DNA from: an uncultured Dysgonomonas sp.
Lineage (GTDB): Bacteria > Bacteroidota > Bacteroidia > Bacteroidales > Dysgonomonadaceae
Length of the DNA stretch: 64,000 nt
Direction: 5' to 3'
NCBI GenBank assembly: GCA_900556485.1
Contig: USOX01000001.1
Location: forward strand, 496,001-560,000
The translations under genes and the position numbers were made by a program. Below, one piece after another: positions 15,127 to 21,846 of this stretch; within the stretch, counting starts at the first letter, position 1, and every line of letters begins with the position of its first letter. The notes under the pieces were generated by a model. The model was not told where the DNA came from and searched no databases. It worked only from the letters and a program-made list of their open reading frames with translations.

Positions 15127-16293
15127 ATGAAAATAAGGTCATACAAGCTCCTTTTCCGTATATTTTCTTATCTGTCGGATAAGACGAATGGCGCACCGCT
15201 TTTTGTGAAATACAAGTTACTGCTGGGAACCATTATCATAGGGCTTACAAGTATGACAAGCATGACAGGCTGCAAATCGAGGTGGGTAGTTATGTGCTAT
15301 GTGCCTCCTGCCCAGCCTCCGGTAGAGGATATAACCTGCTACAAACCTGCTATAGGAACTACGCCTTCGGAAATGGTGGAAGTAAGAGGTAAAATTATAG
15401 AAGAAACAGATGAACCGCTGATAGGAACTGTTATAGCAGTAAAAGGCAAGCCGCAACAAGGAGTTGTTACCGATCTGGATGGCATCTTTTCGCTGAAAGT
15501 TTCGCCAACAGATACCCTTGTAATTTCATACATCGGCTATAAGACGGTGGAAGAATCGCCTGAACAGCTGAATGGGAAAACAATAAAGATGGTTCCGGAT
15601 GAAGATGCTATAGAACCTATAATTACTATTCGTCAGCCTGTTACCTGTTATATGGTAACCAGAATATCACTGACTGAGCAAATAAATACAATAAAAGGAA
15701 AGGTAATGGACGAAACGGGGCAAACCATGCCGGGCACAACCATAATCGTAAAAAAACGACCTACTAACGGCACTGTTACTGATGAAGAAGGCAATTTCGA
15801 ACTCCGTAATGTGCAACCCAACGATGTGCTTGTATTCTCCTTTCTGGGCATGGATACGAGAGAGATTCGTGTATCGGAGATAGACGACAAGCCCATCGTA
15901 TTAAAAGAAGATAATGTTGTCCTATGCTACGAAGCTACCATTGTAAGCTACAATCCGCCTCCTGTAACAAAGTTATCATACTCCGAAATACAAGTGCCTC
16001 CTGTATCTCCTGTGGGCGACCGCGACAAATTCCAGCAATGGATGGAAGAAAGCATAGTCTATAACGAACAGATGCTCAGCAAGAAAACGGAAGGGCAACT
16101 TATACTCAGCTTTATAATAAACGAAAAAGGCGAAATAACCGAAGCAAAGGTACTGAGTAAGCTGTCGCCGGAAGCCGATGCCGAAGCGTTACGCATACTT
16201 AGATCATCAGACAAATGGACAGCCGGCGAACATAACGGTAAGAAGATAAAGACAGTGGTAACAGTACCTGTCAGATTCAAATTACCCCAATAG
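15127..16293 (+). CDS. Leader-family lipoprotein with two regulatory domains and TonB-C (paralogue 4)
   Basis: 388 aa from the ATG at 15127; a TTG one codon earlier is less likely. Leader 1-30, hydrophobic segment and MTGC lipobox. Two CarboxypepD_reg-like domains (about 85-145 and 185-247), each with the VTDxxGxF core and a closing SYIGY or SFLGM strand. Four Cys-Tyr pairs (MCYVP, TCYKP, TCYMV, LCYEA), again the only cysteines after the lipobox. Residues 295-388 are TonB-C (FQQWMEESIVYNEQML, LSPEADAEALRIL, VTVPVRFKLP). The most complete member, combining all modules of the others, perhaps the ancestral form. Confidence 0.78.
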   Translation: MKIRSYKLLFRIFSYLSDKTNGAPLFVKYKLLLGTIIIGLTSMTSMTGCKSRWVVMCYVPPAQPPVEDITCYKPAIGTTPSEMVEVRGKIIEETDEPLIGTVIAVKGKPQQGVVTDLDGIFSLKVSPTDTLVISYIGYKTVEESPEQLNGKTIKMVPDEDAIEPIITIRQPVTCYMVTRISLTEQINTIKGKVMDETGQTMPGTTIIVKKRPTNGTVTDEEGNFELRNVQPNDVLVFSFLGMDTREIRVSEIDDKPIVLKEDNVVLCYEATIVSYNPPPVTKLSYSEIQVPPVSPVGDRDKFQQWMEESIVYNEQMLSKKTEGQLILSFIINEKGEITEAKVLSKLSPEADAEALRILRSSDKWTAGEHNGKKIKTVVTVPVRFKLPQ

Positions 16294-16308
16294 AGATAAA
16301 CATAGAAG

Positions 16309-17187
16309 ATGAAAATAAGATCGTATAACATACTATTTCGATTTTTCTCCTACCTCTCAGACAAGACAGACGGAGCACCCTTCTTTGTGAAATATAAGCT
16401 GTTGCTGGGCACACTGATCTTAGGGGTGGCAAGCGTATCGGCAAAAGGAGAAACAGCCGGCGACAAACCCAAAGATACAACTGCAAAAGCTGGTAATGTA
16501 AGGAGTGAATCCGATAGTATTATAACTATAAAAGGGAAGGTAACAGATCAGTCGGGCGAACCTATAATTGGCGCGATTGTATTAAGAAAAGGCAGTCTGA
16601 ATGAAGGTGTGTGCACCGATTTAGATGGAAATTTTACCTTAAAAGTAAAGATAAACGATGTATTGGTTTTCTCCTATGTGGGTTATGAGCAAAAAGAAGT
16701 GAAAGCAATAGATGTCAAAGGTTTGCCCATAGTAATGCTCGAAGAGTCGGTAGTCCTTTGCTACGATGTTGTTATTATCAGTCAACCCTTTTATGACGAT
16801 ATATATAGGACCGACCGCCGGGAGCCCCGAATAAAGAAAGAGAAAGTAAAGGAAATAGACAAAGTATCGTATAGCGAGGTGCAGAAAGCTCCGAAGTCGA
16901 TAGTAGGGAATCCCGAAAACTTTGCCATATGGATAGAAAAAAATGTGAAATATAGCGAACAAATGCTTAAGGATAAAGTAGAAGGGCAGGTTTTGCTTAG
17001 CTTTACCATCGATAAAAAAGGAAGTCTCAAAGATTCCAAGATACTTAGCAGCCTGTCGCCGGAAGCCGATACCGAAGTGCTGCGCGTACTATTGTCGAGA
17101 ACAGAACGCTGGACTCCGGGTGCGCATTATGGCAAAAAGATAAATACTGTGGTGACAATACCAGTGAGGTTAAAATTACCCCAATAA
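16309..17187 (+). CDS. Leader-family protein with regulatory domain and TonB-C, no lipobox Cys (paralogue 5)
   Basis: 292 aa. Leader 1-30 is conserved (one change, TDGAP), but the hydrophobic segment ends ASVSAKGE with no lipobox Cys, so it may be cut by signal peptidase I or stay as a membrane anchor like classical TonB. One CarboxypepD_reg-like domain (about 65-130: GKVTDQSGEPIIGAIVLRKG, SYVGYEQKEV) is followed by one Cys-Tyr pair, VLCYDVVII; one extra Cys lies within the domain. A charged spacer precedes the TonB-C domain (about 200-292: FAIWIEKNVKYSEQML, SLSPEADTEVLRVL). It is 15 bp after paralogue 4. Confidence 0.76.
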   Translation: MKIRSYNILFRFFSYLSDKTDGAPFFVKYKLLLGTLILGVASVSAKGETAGDKPKDTTAKAGNVRSESDSIITIKGKVTDQSGEPIIGAIVLRKGSLNEGVCTDLDGNFTLKVKINDVLVFSYVGYEQKEVKAIDVKGLPIVMLEESVVLCYDVVIISQPFYDDIYRTDRREPRIKKEKVKEIDKVSYSEVQKAPKSIVGNPENFAIWIEKNVKYSEQMLKDKVEGQVLLSFTIDKKGSLKDSKILSSLSPEADTEVLRVLLSRTERWTPGAHYGKKINTVVTIPVRLKLPQ

Positions 17188-17288
17188 ATAAGTATACCTA
17201 TAACTCATAGAAATAATAAATAATTAAAGAATAAACTTGTTTAATTATATTTTGTTTATTTTATTACTTGTAACTCATAGCATAAAAG

Positions 17289-18308
17289 ATGAAACTGCAA
17301 CTACCTAATATAGCCTTCGAACTGACCGACAAATGTAATCTCGGCTGTCGCTACTGTTACAATATCTGGAAGATACCGGGAGCAGAACGCAAAACATTCG
17401 ACTCGTACGAAAAAGCCATACAAGCCCTTGTACGCCTTTTCTCTCAAGCCGATATACGCAATGTAACCCTTACGGGCGGCGAGCCTTTTGTAGCTCAACG
17501 GGTAAGGGAGATAGCGCTCTTCTGCCGTATGGAAGGTAAAACTGTGACTGTTATCAGTAATGGCTTTAAAGGGACGACGAGCGATTATAAAAGCCTTGTG
17601 GCAATGGGAATAACTCTTTTTGAGTTCCCTATCCATTCGGCAAACGAAGCCATTCACGACGATATAACGCAGGTGAAAGGAAGCTGGCGAAAGTCGATAG
17701 ATTCGATACGTGCCGTGCAAAGCCTGAAGGGTTATCCGGTGCCAGTGATAGTACTTACCAAATATAATGTGGATGTATTGGGCGACACTCTTGACTTTAT
17801 TGATGCCCTCGGACTCAGGCGTGTAATGATGAACCGCTATAATATAGGGGGATGCGGTACGGCCGAACCGGCATCTGTTTCGGCTACACATTCGCAGTTG
17901 AAAAATGCTTTTGAGACAGCTAACCGTAAGGCTAAAGAGCTAGGAATGGTGATCTCGTCGAATGTATGTTCGCCCGACTGCCTGCTCGATCCTGCCGATT
18001 ATCCGAATATCCTCTTCGGGCATTGCTCCGACAATGTACTGCAAAAACCTATCACAATGGATATAAACGGAAATATACGTCTGTGCAACCATTCGCCTGT
18101 AGTGGCAGGAAATGTATTTAAGCAGCCGATAGAAGATATACTGTATTCATCGTATGCCCGTTCGTGGAATGAGATTGTACCTGAATATTGTGCCAAATGC
18201 CAGAAGTGGGATAAATGCCGAGGCGGTTGCCGCGCGGCCTCGGAGCAGTGCGGCTTGGGGCTTGGGCATGTAGACCCAATACTGACAGAACCTGAAATTA
18301 TGTATTAA
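17289..18308 (+). CDS. Radical SAM/SPASM enzyme, probable peptide or protein maturase
   Basis: 339 aa. The radical SAM motif C-x3-C-x2-C is at Cys16, Cys20, Cys23 (TDKCNLGCRYCYN), TGGEP at 62-66. The C-terminal SPASM domain is complete: FGHC, GNIRLC, then C-x2-C-x5-C-x3-C at 301, 304, 310 and 314, and Cys321, predicting auxiliary iron-sulfur clusters. Such enzymes modify peptides or proteins (thioether or carbon-carbon crosslinks, epimerisation) or activate sulfatases. It begins 101 bp after the five leader-family genes, and a pairing of SPASM enzymes with putative lipoproteins in Bacteroidetes is recorded in TIGRFAMs (TIGR04133/TIGR04134 as I recall). The substrate assignment is inference. 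Confidence 0.85.
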   Translation: MKLQLPNIAFELTDKCNLGCRYCYNIWKIPGAERKTFDSYEKAIQALVRLFSQADIRNVTLTGGEPFVAQRVREIALFCRMEGKTVTVISNGFKGTTSDYKSLVAMGITLFEFPIHSANEAIHDDITQVKGSWRKSIDSIRAVQSLKGYPVPVIVLTKYNVDVLGDTLDFIDALGLRRVMMNRYNIGGCGTAEPASVSATHSQLKNAFETANRKAKELGMVISSNVCSPDCLLDPADYPNILFGHCSDNVLQKPITMDINGNIRLCNHSPVVAGNVFKQPIEDILYSSYARSWNEIVPEYCAKCQKWDKCRGGCRAASEQCGLGLGHVDPILTEPEIMY

Positions 18309-18347
18309 ATGGTGTTTTAAAGATGTATTAAAAGAAGACTTAATAGT

Positions 18348-18809
18348 ATGGGAGAATATGAAATATTAGGGTTATGCATCTCTATTTTTGCAGCGCTAAC
18401 CTTATTTGTCAGTATTTATTTTCTTCTGAAATTTTATGTATTAAAGAAGCAATGTAAAATAAAAACGACAGCCAAGGTTGTGAAATACCGCAAAAGAATA
18501 TTATGGGGCAAGGGTGATCATTATCCTTCTAATACGGCTCGCAGCTACTACCCTGTACTTGAATATACGGTAGGGCAAGATGTTTATACTGAGGCATACT
18601 TCATGTCAAAAACATGGAAAGATTTTAAGATAGGAGATATAGTTGATATTTTTTATAATGCAAACAATCCCCGTCATTTCTTTATCTGTGCGAAGAATTA
18701 TCATCGCTCGATAAATGCCTTTCTTGTTTGTGTATTTATTGCCGGATTATTCCTATCATTTTTATCTGTATGTGTTTTTTCCGGATTGATATACAAAATA
18801 GGTATTTAG
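18348..18809 (+). CDS. DUF3592-like membrane protein
   Basis: 153 aa. Two membrane helices, at about residues 7-30 and 124-150, flank a soluble beta-rich domain with KTTAKVVKYRKR, YYPVLEYTVGQDVYTE and IGDIVDIFYNANNPRHF, the pattern of DUF3592: a property-from-structure sequence G-x-x-V-x-V-x-Y-x-x-x-x-P. Function unknown. It follows the radical SAM gene by 39 bp and may be the last gene of that operon, though no functional link is evident. Confidence 0.7.
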   Translation: MGEYEILGLCISIFAALTLFVSIYFLLKFYVLKKQCKIKTTAKVVKYRKRILWGKGDHYPSNTARSYYPVLEYTVGQDVYTEAYFMSKTWKDFKIGDIVDIFYNANNPRHFFICAKNYHRSINAFLVCVFIAGLFLSFLSVCVFSGLIYKIGI

Positions 18810-18871
18810 AAAATAGAAGCGAAGATTTAATGGAATTTAATTTTGTATTTCATAAAGCTTCATTATAAGCT

Positions 18872-19033
18872 TCAATTAAAAGCAAATAGAAGCGCAATAA
18901 AAATTATCCCCAACAAAACGAAAAAGACTATGCCGGGAATACCGGCACGATGCTCATCGGACGTATTTTCGCTATGATCGAAATACTCCCAGTAATCGAG
19001 TTTACGCCACAATTTTTGTAAAAATTTTCTCAT
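18872..19033 (-). CDS. 53-aa single-pass membrane miniprotein
   Basis: A complete frame from ATG at 19033 to TGA at 18872 encodes a basic, aromatic N-terminal part (MRKFLQKLWRKLDYWEYF), a charged linker (DHSENTSDEHRAG) and one hydrophobic helix (IVFFVLLGIIFIALLFAF) at the C-terminus. This ordered composition, a perfect promoter immediately upstream and little competing coding signal support it as a real gene. Topology suggests a cytoplasmic or periplasmic amphipathic head on a membrane anchor. No family is recognised. Confidence 0.55.
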   Translation of the reverse strand: MRKFLQKLWRKLDYWEYFDHSENTSDEHRAGIPGIVFFVLLGIIFIALLFAFN

Positions 19034-19037
19034 AGAT

Positions 19038-19046
19038 GCAAATGTA
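19038..19046 (-). promoter_or_regulatory. Promoter for the 53-aa miniprotein, nearly leaderless
   Basis: On the minus strand TACATTTGC, a perfect -7 element that ends only four bases before the start codon, so the transcript would have almost no leader. Confidence 0.5.
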
Positions 19047-19145
19047 ACAATATCTCGTCAATCCTTAAAATTCAAACTATTCACTTCGCCTAATCGTTTA
19101 CAATATAGATAATTATATTGTCAAACCTTTAACACACCTACGATT

Positions 19146-19391
19146 ATGTTGACCAAAGATGAAGAAAAAATAGTAACCAGTCAGGACGAAGACCAAGTTT
19201 TCGGTGACAACGACCGTGTGGCAAGAATTAACATTAAAGAGAGGTTGAAAAAGATAGTGTCCAGAAAAATATCGGGCCGCCATATCAAAAGCATACTGAA
19301 TGCCGCCAAAGATGTCCGCAATAAACTCAACCATCATAAAAATGAAGTACGTGATTATTGTCGCGACGCACGCCAGACACCAATGGCATAG
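19146..19391 (+). CDS. Small highly charged protein A of a tandem pair
   Basis: 81 aa, hydrophilic, no signal or membrane segment. It shares with protein B (19693) the N-terminal pattern MLxKxEE then QDEDQVFG and NDxxxRINI, and the C-terminal pattern NKLNxxKNEVRxY then DARxTPxA; the middle differs and is basic here. Predicted mainly helical. The two copies have diverged, each with its own terminator, which argues that both are used. No family is recognised; a nucleoid-associated or stress role is only a guess. Confidence 0.6.
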   Translation: MLTKDEEKIVTSQDEDQVFGDNDRVARINIKERLKKIVSRKISGRHIKSILNAAKDVRNKLNHHKNEVRDYCRDARQTPMA

Positions 19392-19500
19392 TAAAGAAGT
19401 TATAAGTTGTGAGTTATGAGTTATAAAAGCTAAGTAGATGGGATGCTGAATACACATTTTTCTGAAAACTGATAGCTCACAGCTTCTCTTTATAGATAGA

Positions 19501-19535
19501 ATCCCTGTCCGGTTAATTCGGACAGGGATTTCTTA
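19501..19535 (+). terminator. Terminator after small protein A
   Basis: 11-bp perfect stem ATCCCTGTCCG/CGGACAGGGAT followed by TTTCTTATT. Confidence 0.75.
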
Positions 19536-19692
19536 TTCACATATGCGACATAATATATTTCCGTTCTTTCGGATTTGAAATCCGATGAGACGAAAGAGGC
19601 GAAAGAATTAATAATAATTCACTAAACTATCTTCTTTCTTATTTGTTTAAAGATCAAAGGAATAATAATATAAACATATAAATTTCACAGGC

Positions 19693-19944
19693 ATGTTAAG
19701 CAAAAAAGAGGAAGAAGAAATAACCCGTCAGGATGAGGATCAAGTATTTGGTGCTAACGATCATGCTACAAGGATAAACATCGCAGAAAGGGAAGAAAAT
19801 CTGGCACACCTTGGCCCCGAAGATGAAGCGAGGCGCACAAGGGATATTCTGAGTGAGGCTCAAAGTACAAGAGACAAACTCAACAGCCAGAAGAACGAAG
19901 TCCGCAACTACGGCGAAGACGCCCGCGAGACTCCGTTAGCGTAA
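19693..19944 (+). CDS. Small highly charged protein B of a tandem pair
   Basis: 83 aa, paralogue of the protein at 19146: MLSKKEEEEITRQDEDQVFG at the N-terminus and NKLNSQKNEVRNY-like residues near the end (here DKLNSQKNEVRNY), finishing DARETPLA. The centre is more acidic (LGPEDEARRTRDILSEAQST) than in protein A. No signal peptide; helical and soluble. Its 300-bp upstream spacer is AT-rich with a weak AT-rich repeat and no clear promoter. Confidence 0.62.
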   Translation: MLSKKEEEEITRQDEDQVFGANDHATRINIAEREENLAHLGPEDEARRTRDILSEAQSTRDKLNSQKNEVRNYGEDARETPLA

Positions 19945-19971
19945 ATTAAGGACAAAGCTGGTAAGAATAAT

Positions 19972-20013
19972 CCCTGTTTTCACTTGTAAAAGGATGAAGA
20001 CAGGGGTTTTTGT
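19972..20013 (+). terminator. Terminator after small protein B
   Basis: Arms 19972-19982 and 19994-20004 (one U-G pair) close with CCCTG/CAGGG, followed by GTTTTTGTTTT. Confidence 0.7.
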
Positions 20014-20040
20014 TTTATCCGGTATTGTATAAATTATCCT

Positions 20041-20049
20041 TAACTTTGC
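20041..20049 (+). promoter_or_regulatory. Promoter preceding the DUF4269 remnant
   Basis: TAACTTTGC, a perfect -7 element, four bases before the remnant's ATG. Confidence 0.45.
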
Positions 20050-20052
20050 TAT

Positions 20053-20178
20053 ATGCAATTTACTGATATAGAATATCTAAAAGCAGGAAGCATCAGGCAA
20101 CGAAACTGCTACCGGATATTATGCGAATACAAGATGAGGGATGGTTATGAGTTATGCGAATCAGTAATTGAAATATAG
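20053..20178 (+). pseudogene. N-terminal remnant of a DUF4269-like gene
   Basis: A 41-codon frame starts FTDIEYLKAGSIRQRNCYRI, which resembles the N-terminus of DUF4269 (nucleotidyltransferase-like proteins of about 180 aa that begin with a D-I-x-Y-L-x-x-G-x-x-x-Q motif). The match stops at about residue 28, where the AT-rich word GGTTATGAGTTATGCGAATC takes over, so the rest of the gene has been replaced by interspersed repeats. The original promoter is still in place. The family call rests on memory of the motif. Confidence 0.45.
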
Positions 20179-20218
20179 TTCTATTAAATTATACTACGCG
20201 CAATCATAGATTACTTGT

Positions 20219-20278
20219 CTTACTTTTGACTCGTCTTCACTTCGTCGAACGTTGTTTGGCCAAAGACCCAAAAGTAAG
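20219..20278 (+). repeat. 60-bp inverted-repeat element, TTAC-arm variant
   Basis: Perfect 10-bp arms CTTACTTTTG and CAAAAGTAAG around a core with CTTCGTCGAACGTTGTTTGG. It is the same core as in the 58-bp CCTTCTTTTGG elements, but with both arms changed together. Confidence 0.75.
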
Positions 20279-20396
20279 CAAAAACTCTTTTGCGCCACTC
20301 TTCGCCGTACGGCCCACCATCATCTTATCAGCTGAATGAACAATCTTTCTGATGTTTAGGTAGATTTGTATAATAGACACCCCACTTCATTCTACG

Positions 20397-20454
20397 CCTT
20401 CTTTTGGGCAAACAATGTTCGGCAGAGCAAAGCGGAGCCAATGCCAAAAGAAGG
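20397..20454 (-). repeat. 58-bp inverted-repeat element, CCTTC-arm variant
   Basis: Perfect 11-bp arms CCTTCTTTTGG and CCAAAAGAAGG. The core is the reverse complement of the one at 11173-11230, so this copy is inverted relative to that one. Confidence 0.75.
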
Positions 20455-20654
20455 GACAAACCCGGGAGAGCACGACAGTAATTAACCCCCAATACAGAGA
20501 TTATTGGTAAGATTGCTATTATAAAAATTAAACGAACAATTCTTAATATCAACCAACTCCTGATTGACATTATTCTACAATTTATATAAAAATTCGCTAT
20601 AATTTTCTACCTTTAATAGCTGTTTAAGAAAACTATTGATAAAAACTAAAATCT

Positions 20655-21737
20655 ATGAATCCACGATTAACACAGGTAGGAAACCAATTTACTTTTGAAG
20701 GCACAGTTAAAGAAATACGTCCGTTGGGAGAAGGACTGATCAATGACACTTTTTTTGTAGAAACAGAAGGTAATAGCCCTAACTATATTCTCCAGCGCAA
20801 GAATAAGAATATTTTCAAGGATATTCCTGCCATGATGGACAATATACATAAAGTAACCACTCATCTGAAAAAGAAAATAGCAGCTCAAGGAGGTGATCTT
20901 ATGCGCGAAGCGTTAACCGTTACCCCTACCAAGGACAATAAATTATATTATAAAGACGAAGACAGCGAATACTGGGCTGCTTGTGTATGTATAGAAGATA
21001 CAATAGCTTACGAATATGCCGATTCGCCCCAACTGGCTTCGCAGGGAGGAAAAGGTATAGGCAAGTTTCAGGCTATGTTAGCTGATATGACAGAGCCTCT
21101 GACCGATATCCTTCCGGGATTCCATAATATGCGTTTCAGACTGAAACAGTGGGACGAGGTACTGCAAAAAGACCCTGTAGGACGCAAAGCTGAGGTAGCC
21201 GAAGAAATAGGATGGATAGAAAGCCGCCGTGATGAAATGTTGGCTCTATGGGAGAAATTCGAATCGGGCGAATTGCCTGTGCGTGTGACGCATAACGATA
21301 CTAAGATCAGCAATATTCTGTTCGATAAGCAGGGTGAAGTACTTTGTGTTATCGACCTCGATACTGTACTCAGCAGTATGTGCCTTAATGACTATGGCGA
21401 TGCTATCCGCTCATATACAAATGCAGGAAAAGAAGACGACGAAAATCTGGATAATGTATATATGAAGATGGATATTTTTGAAGGATATACCAGCGGATAC
21501 CTGTCGGAAGCAAAACAGTTTCTTACACCTTCGGAAGTGGATAATCTGGCTTTTTCTGCCAAATACATCACATACGAGCAGGTGCTGCGTTTCCTGATGG
21601 ACTATATCGATGGCGACAATTATTATAAGGTAAAATACGGCAATCACAATCTTGTCCGCACACGTGCACAGTATAAATTATTGCAGTCGATGGAGGAAAA
21701 CTATGGCGAAATGTGCAGAATAGTAAAAGAGTTATAA
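20655..21737 (+). CDS. N-acetylhexosamine 1-kinase-like phosphotransferase (NahK type)
   Basis: 360 aa, the length of bifidobacterial NahK (about 359 aa), which phosphorylates GlcNAc and GalNAc at C1. N-terminal FEGTVKEIRPLGEGLINDTF then YILQRKN matches the nucleotide-binding start. The APH-fold catalytic loop is RVTHNDTKISNILFD (Asp as base, Asn for metal) and the metal motif is VIDLDTV. C-terminal KVKYGNHNLVRTRAQYKLLQ is also shared with NahK. It would feed host-glycan aminosugars into UDP-sugar pools. It stands alone, between a repeat array and a large palindrome; no sugar nucleotidyltransferase is adjacent. Confidence 0.8.
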   Translation: MNPRLTQVGNQFTFEGTVKEIRPLGEGLINDTFFVETEGNSPNYILQRKNKNIFKDIPAMMDNIHKVTTHLKKKIAAQGGDLMREALTVTPTKDNKLYYKDEDSEYWAACVCIEDTIAYEYADSPQLASQGGKGIGKFQAMLADMTEPLTDILPGFHNMRFRLKQWDEVLQKDPVGRKAEVAEEIGWIESRRDEMLALWEKFESGELPVRVTHNDTKISNILFDKQGEVLCVIDLDTVLSSMCLNDYGDAIRSYTNAGKEDDENLDNVYMKMDIFEGYTSGYLSEAKQFLTPSEVDNLAFSAKYITYEQVLRFLMDYIDGDNYYKVKYGNHNLVRTRAQYKLLQSMEENYGEMCRIVKEL

Positions 21738-21740
21738 ACT

Positions 21741-21845
21741 ATAAATTATGAGTTATGAATTTTTAAGTAGACAAGTAATAAAGCACTTGTCTATTAATTT
21801 CATTCATAACTCATAACTTATAATTCATAATTTATAACTTCTTTG
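21741..21845. repeat. Nested AT-rich palindrome between convergent genes
   Basis: Outer arms 21746-21760 and 21803-21817 (TTATGAGTTATGAAT and complement) enclose a second hairpin TAGACAAGT/ACTTGTCTA at 21768-21793. The right part continues with further copies of the same words. It separates convergent genes and probably terminates both. Confidence 0.7.
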
Positions 21846-21846
21846 C

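Larger units (their letters stand above)
20179..20654. other. Intergenic region made of two inverted-repeat elements
   Basis: Holds CTT-arm repeat units at 20219-20278 and, in opposite orientation, 20397-20454, with CAAACCCGGGAGAGCACGAC flanking the second. The 100 bp before the next gene is AT-rich without a clear promoter; TACCTTTA near 20609 misses the consensus by one base. Confidence 0.55.

Noticed and set aside
17301..17891. 196-codon minus-strand frame opposite the radical SAM gene
   Set aside because: The sense strand carries all cluster motifs; the antisense product has no recognisable features.
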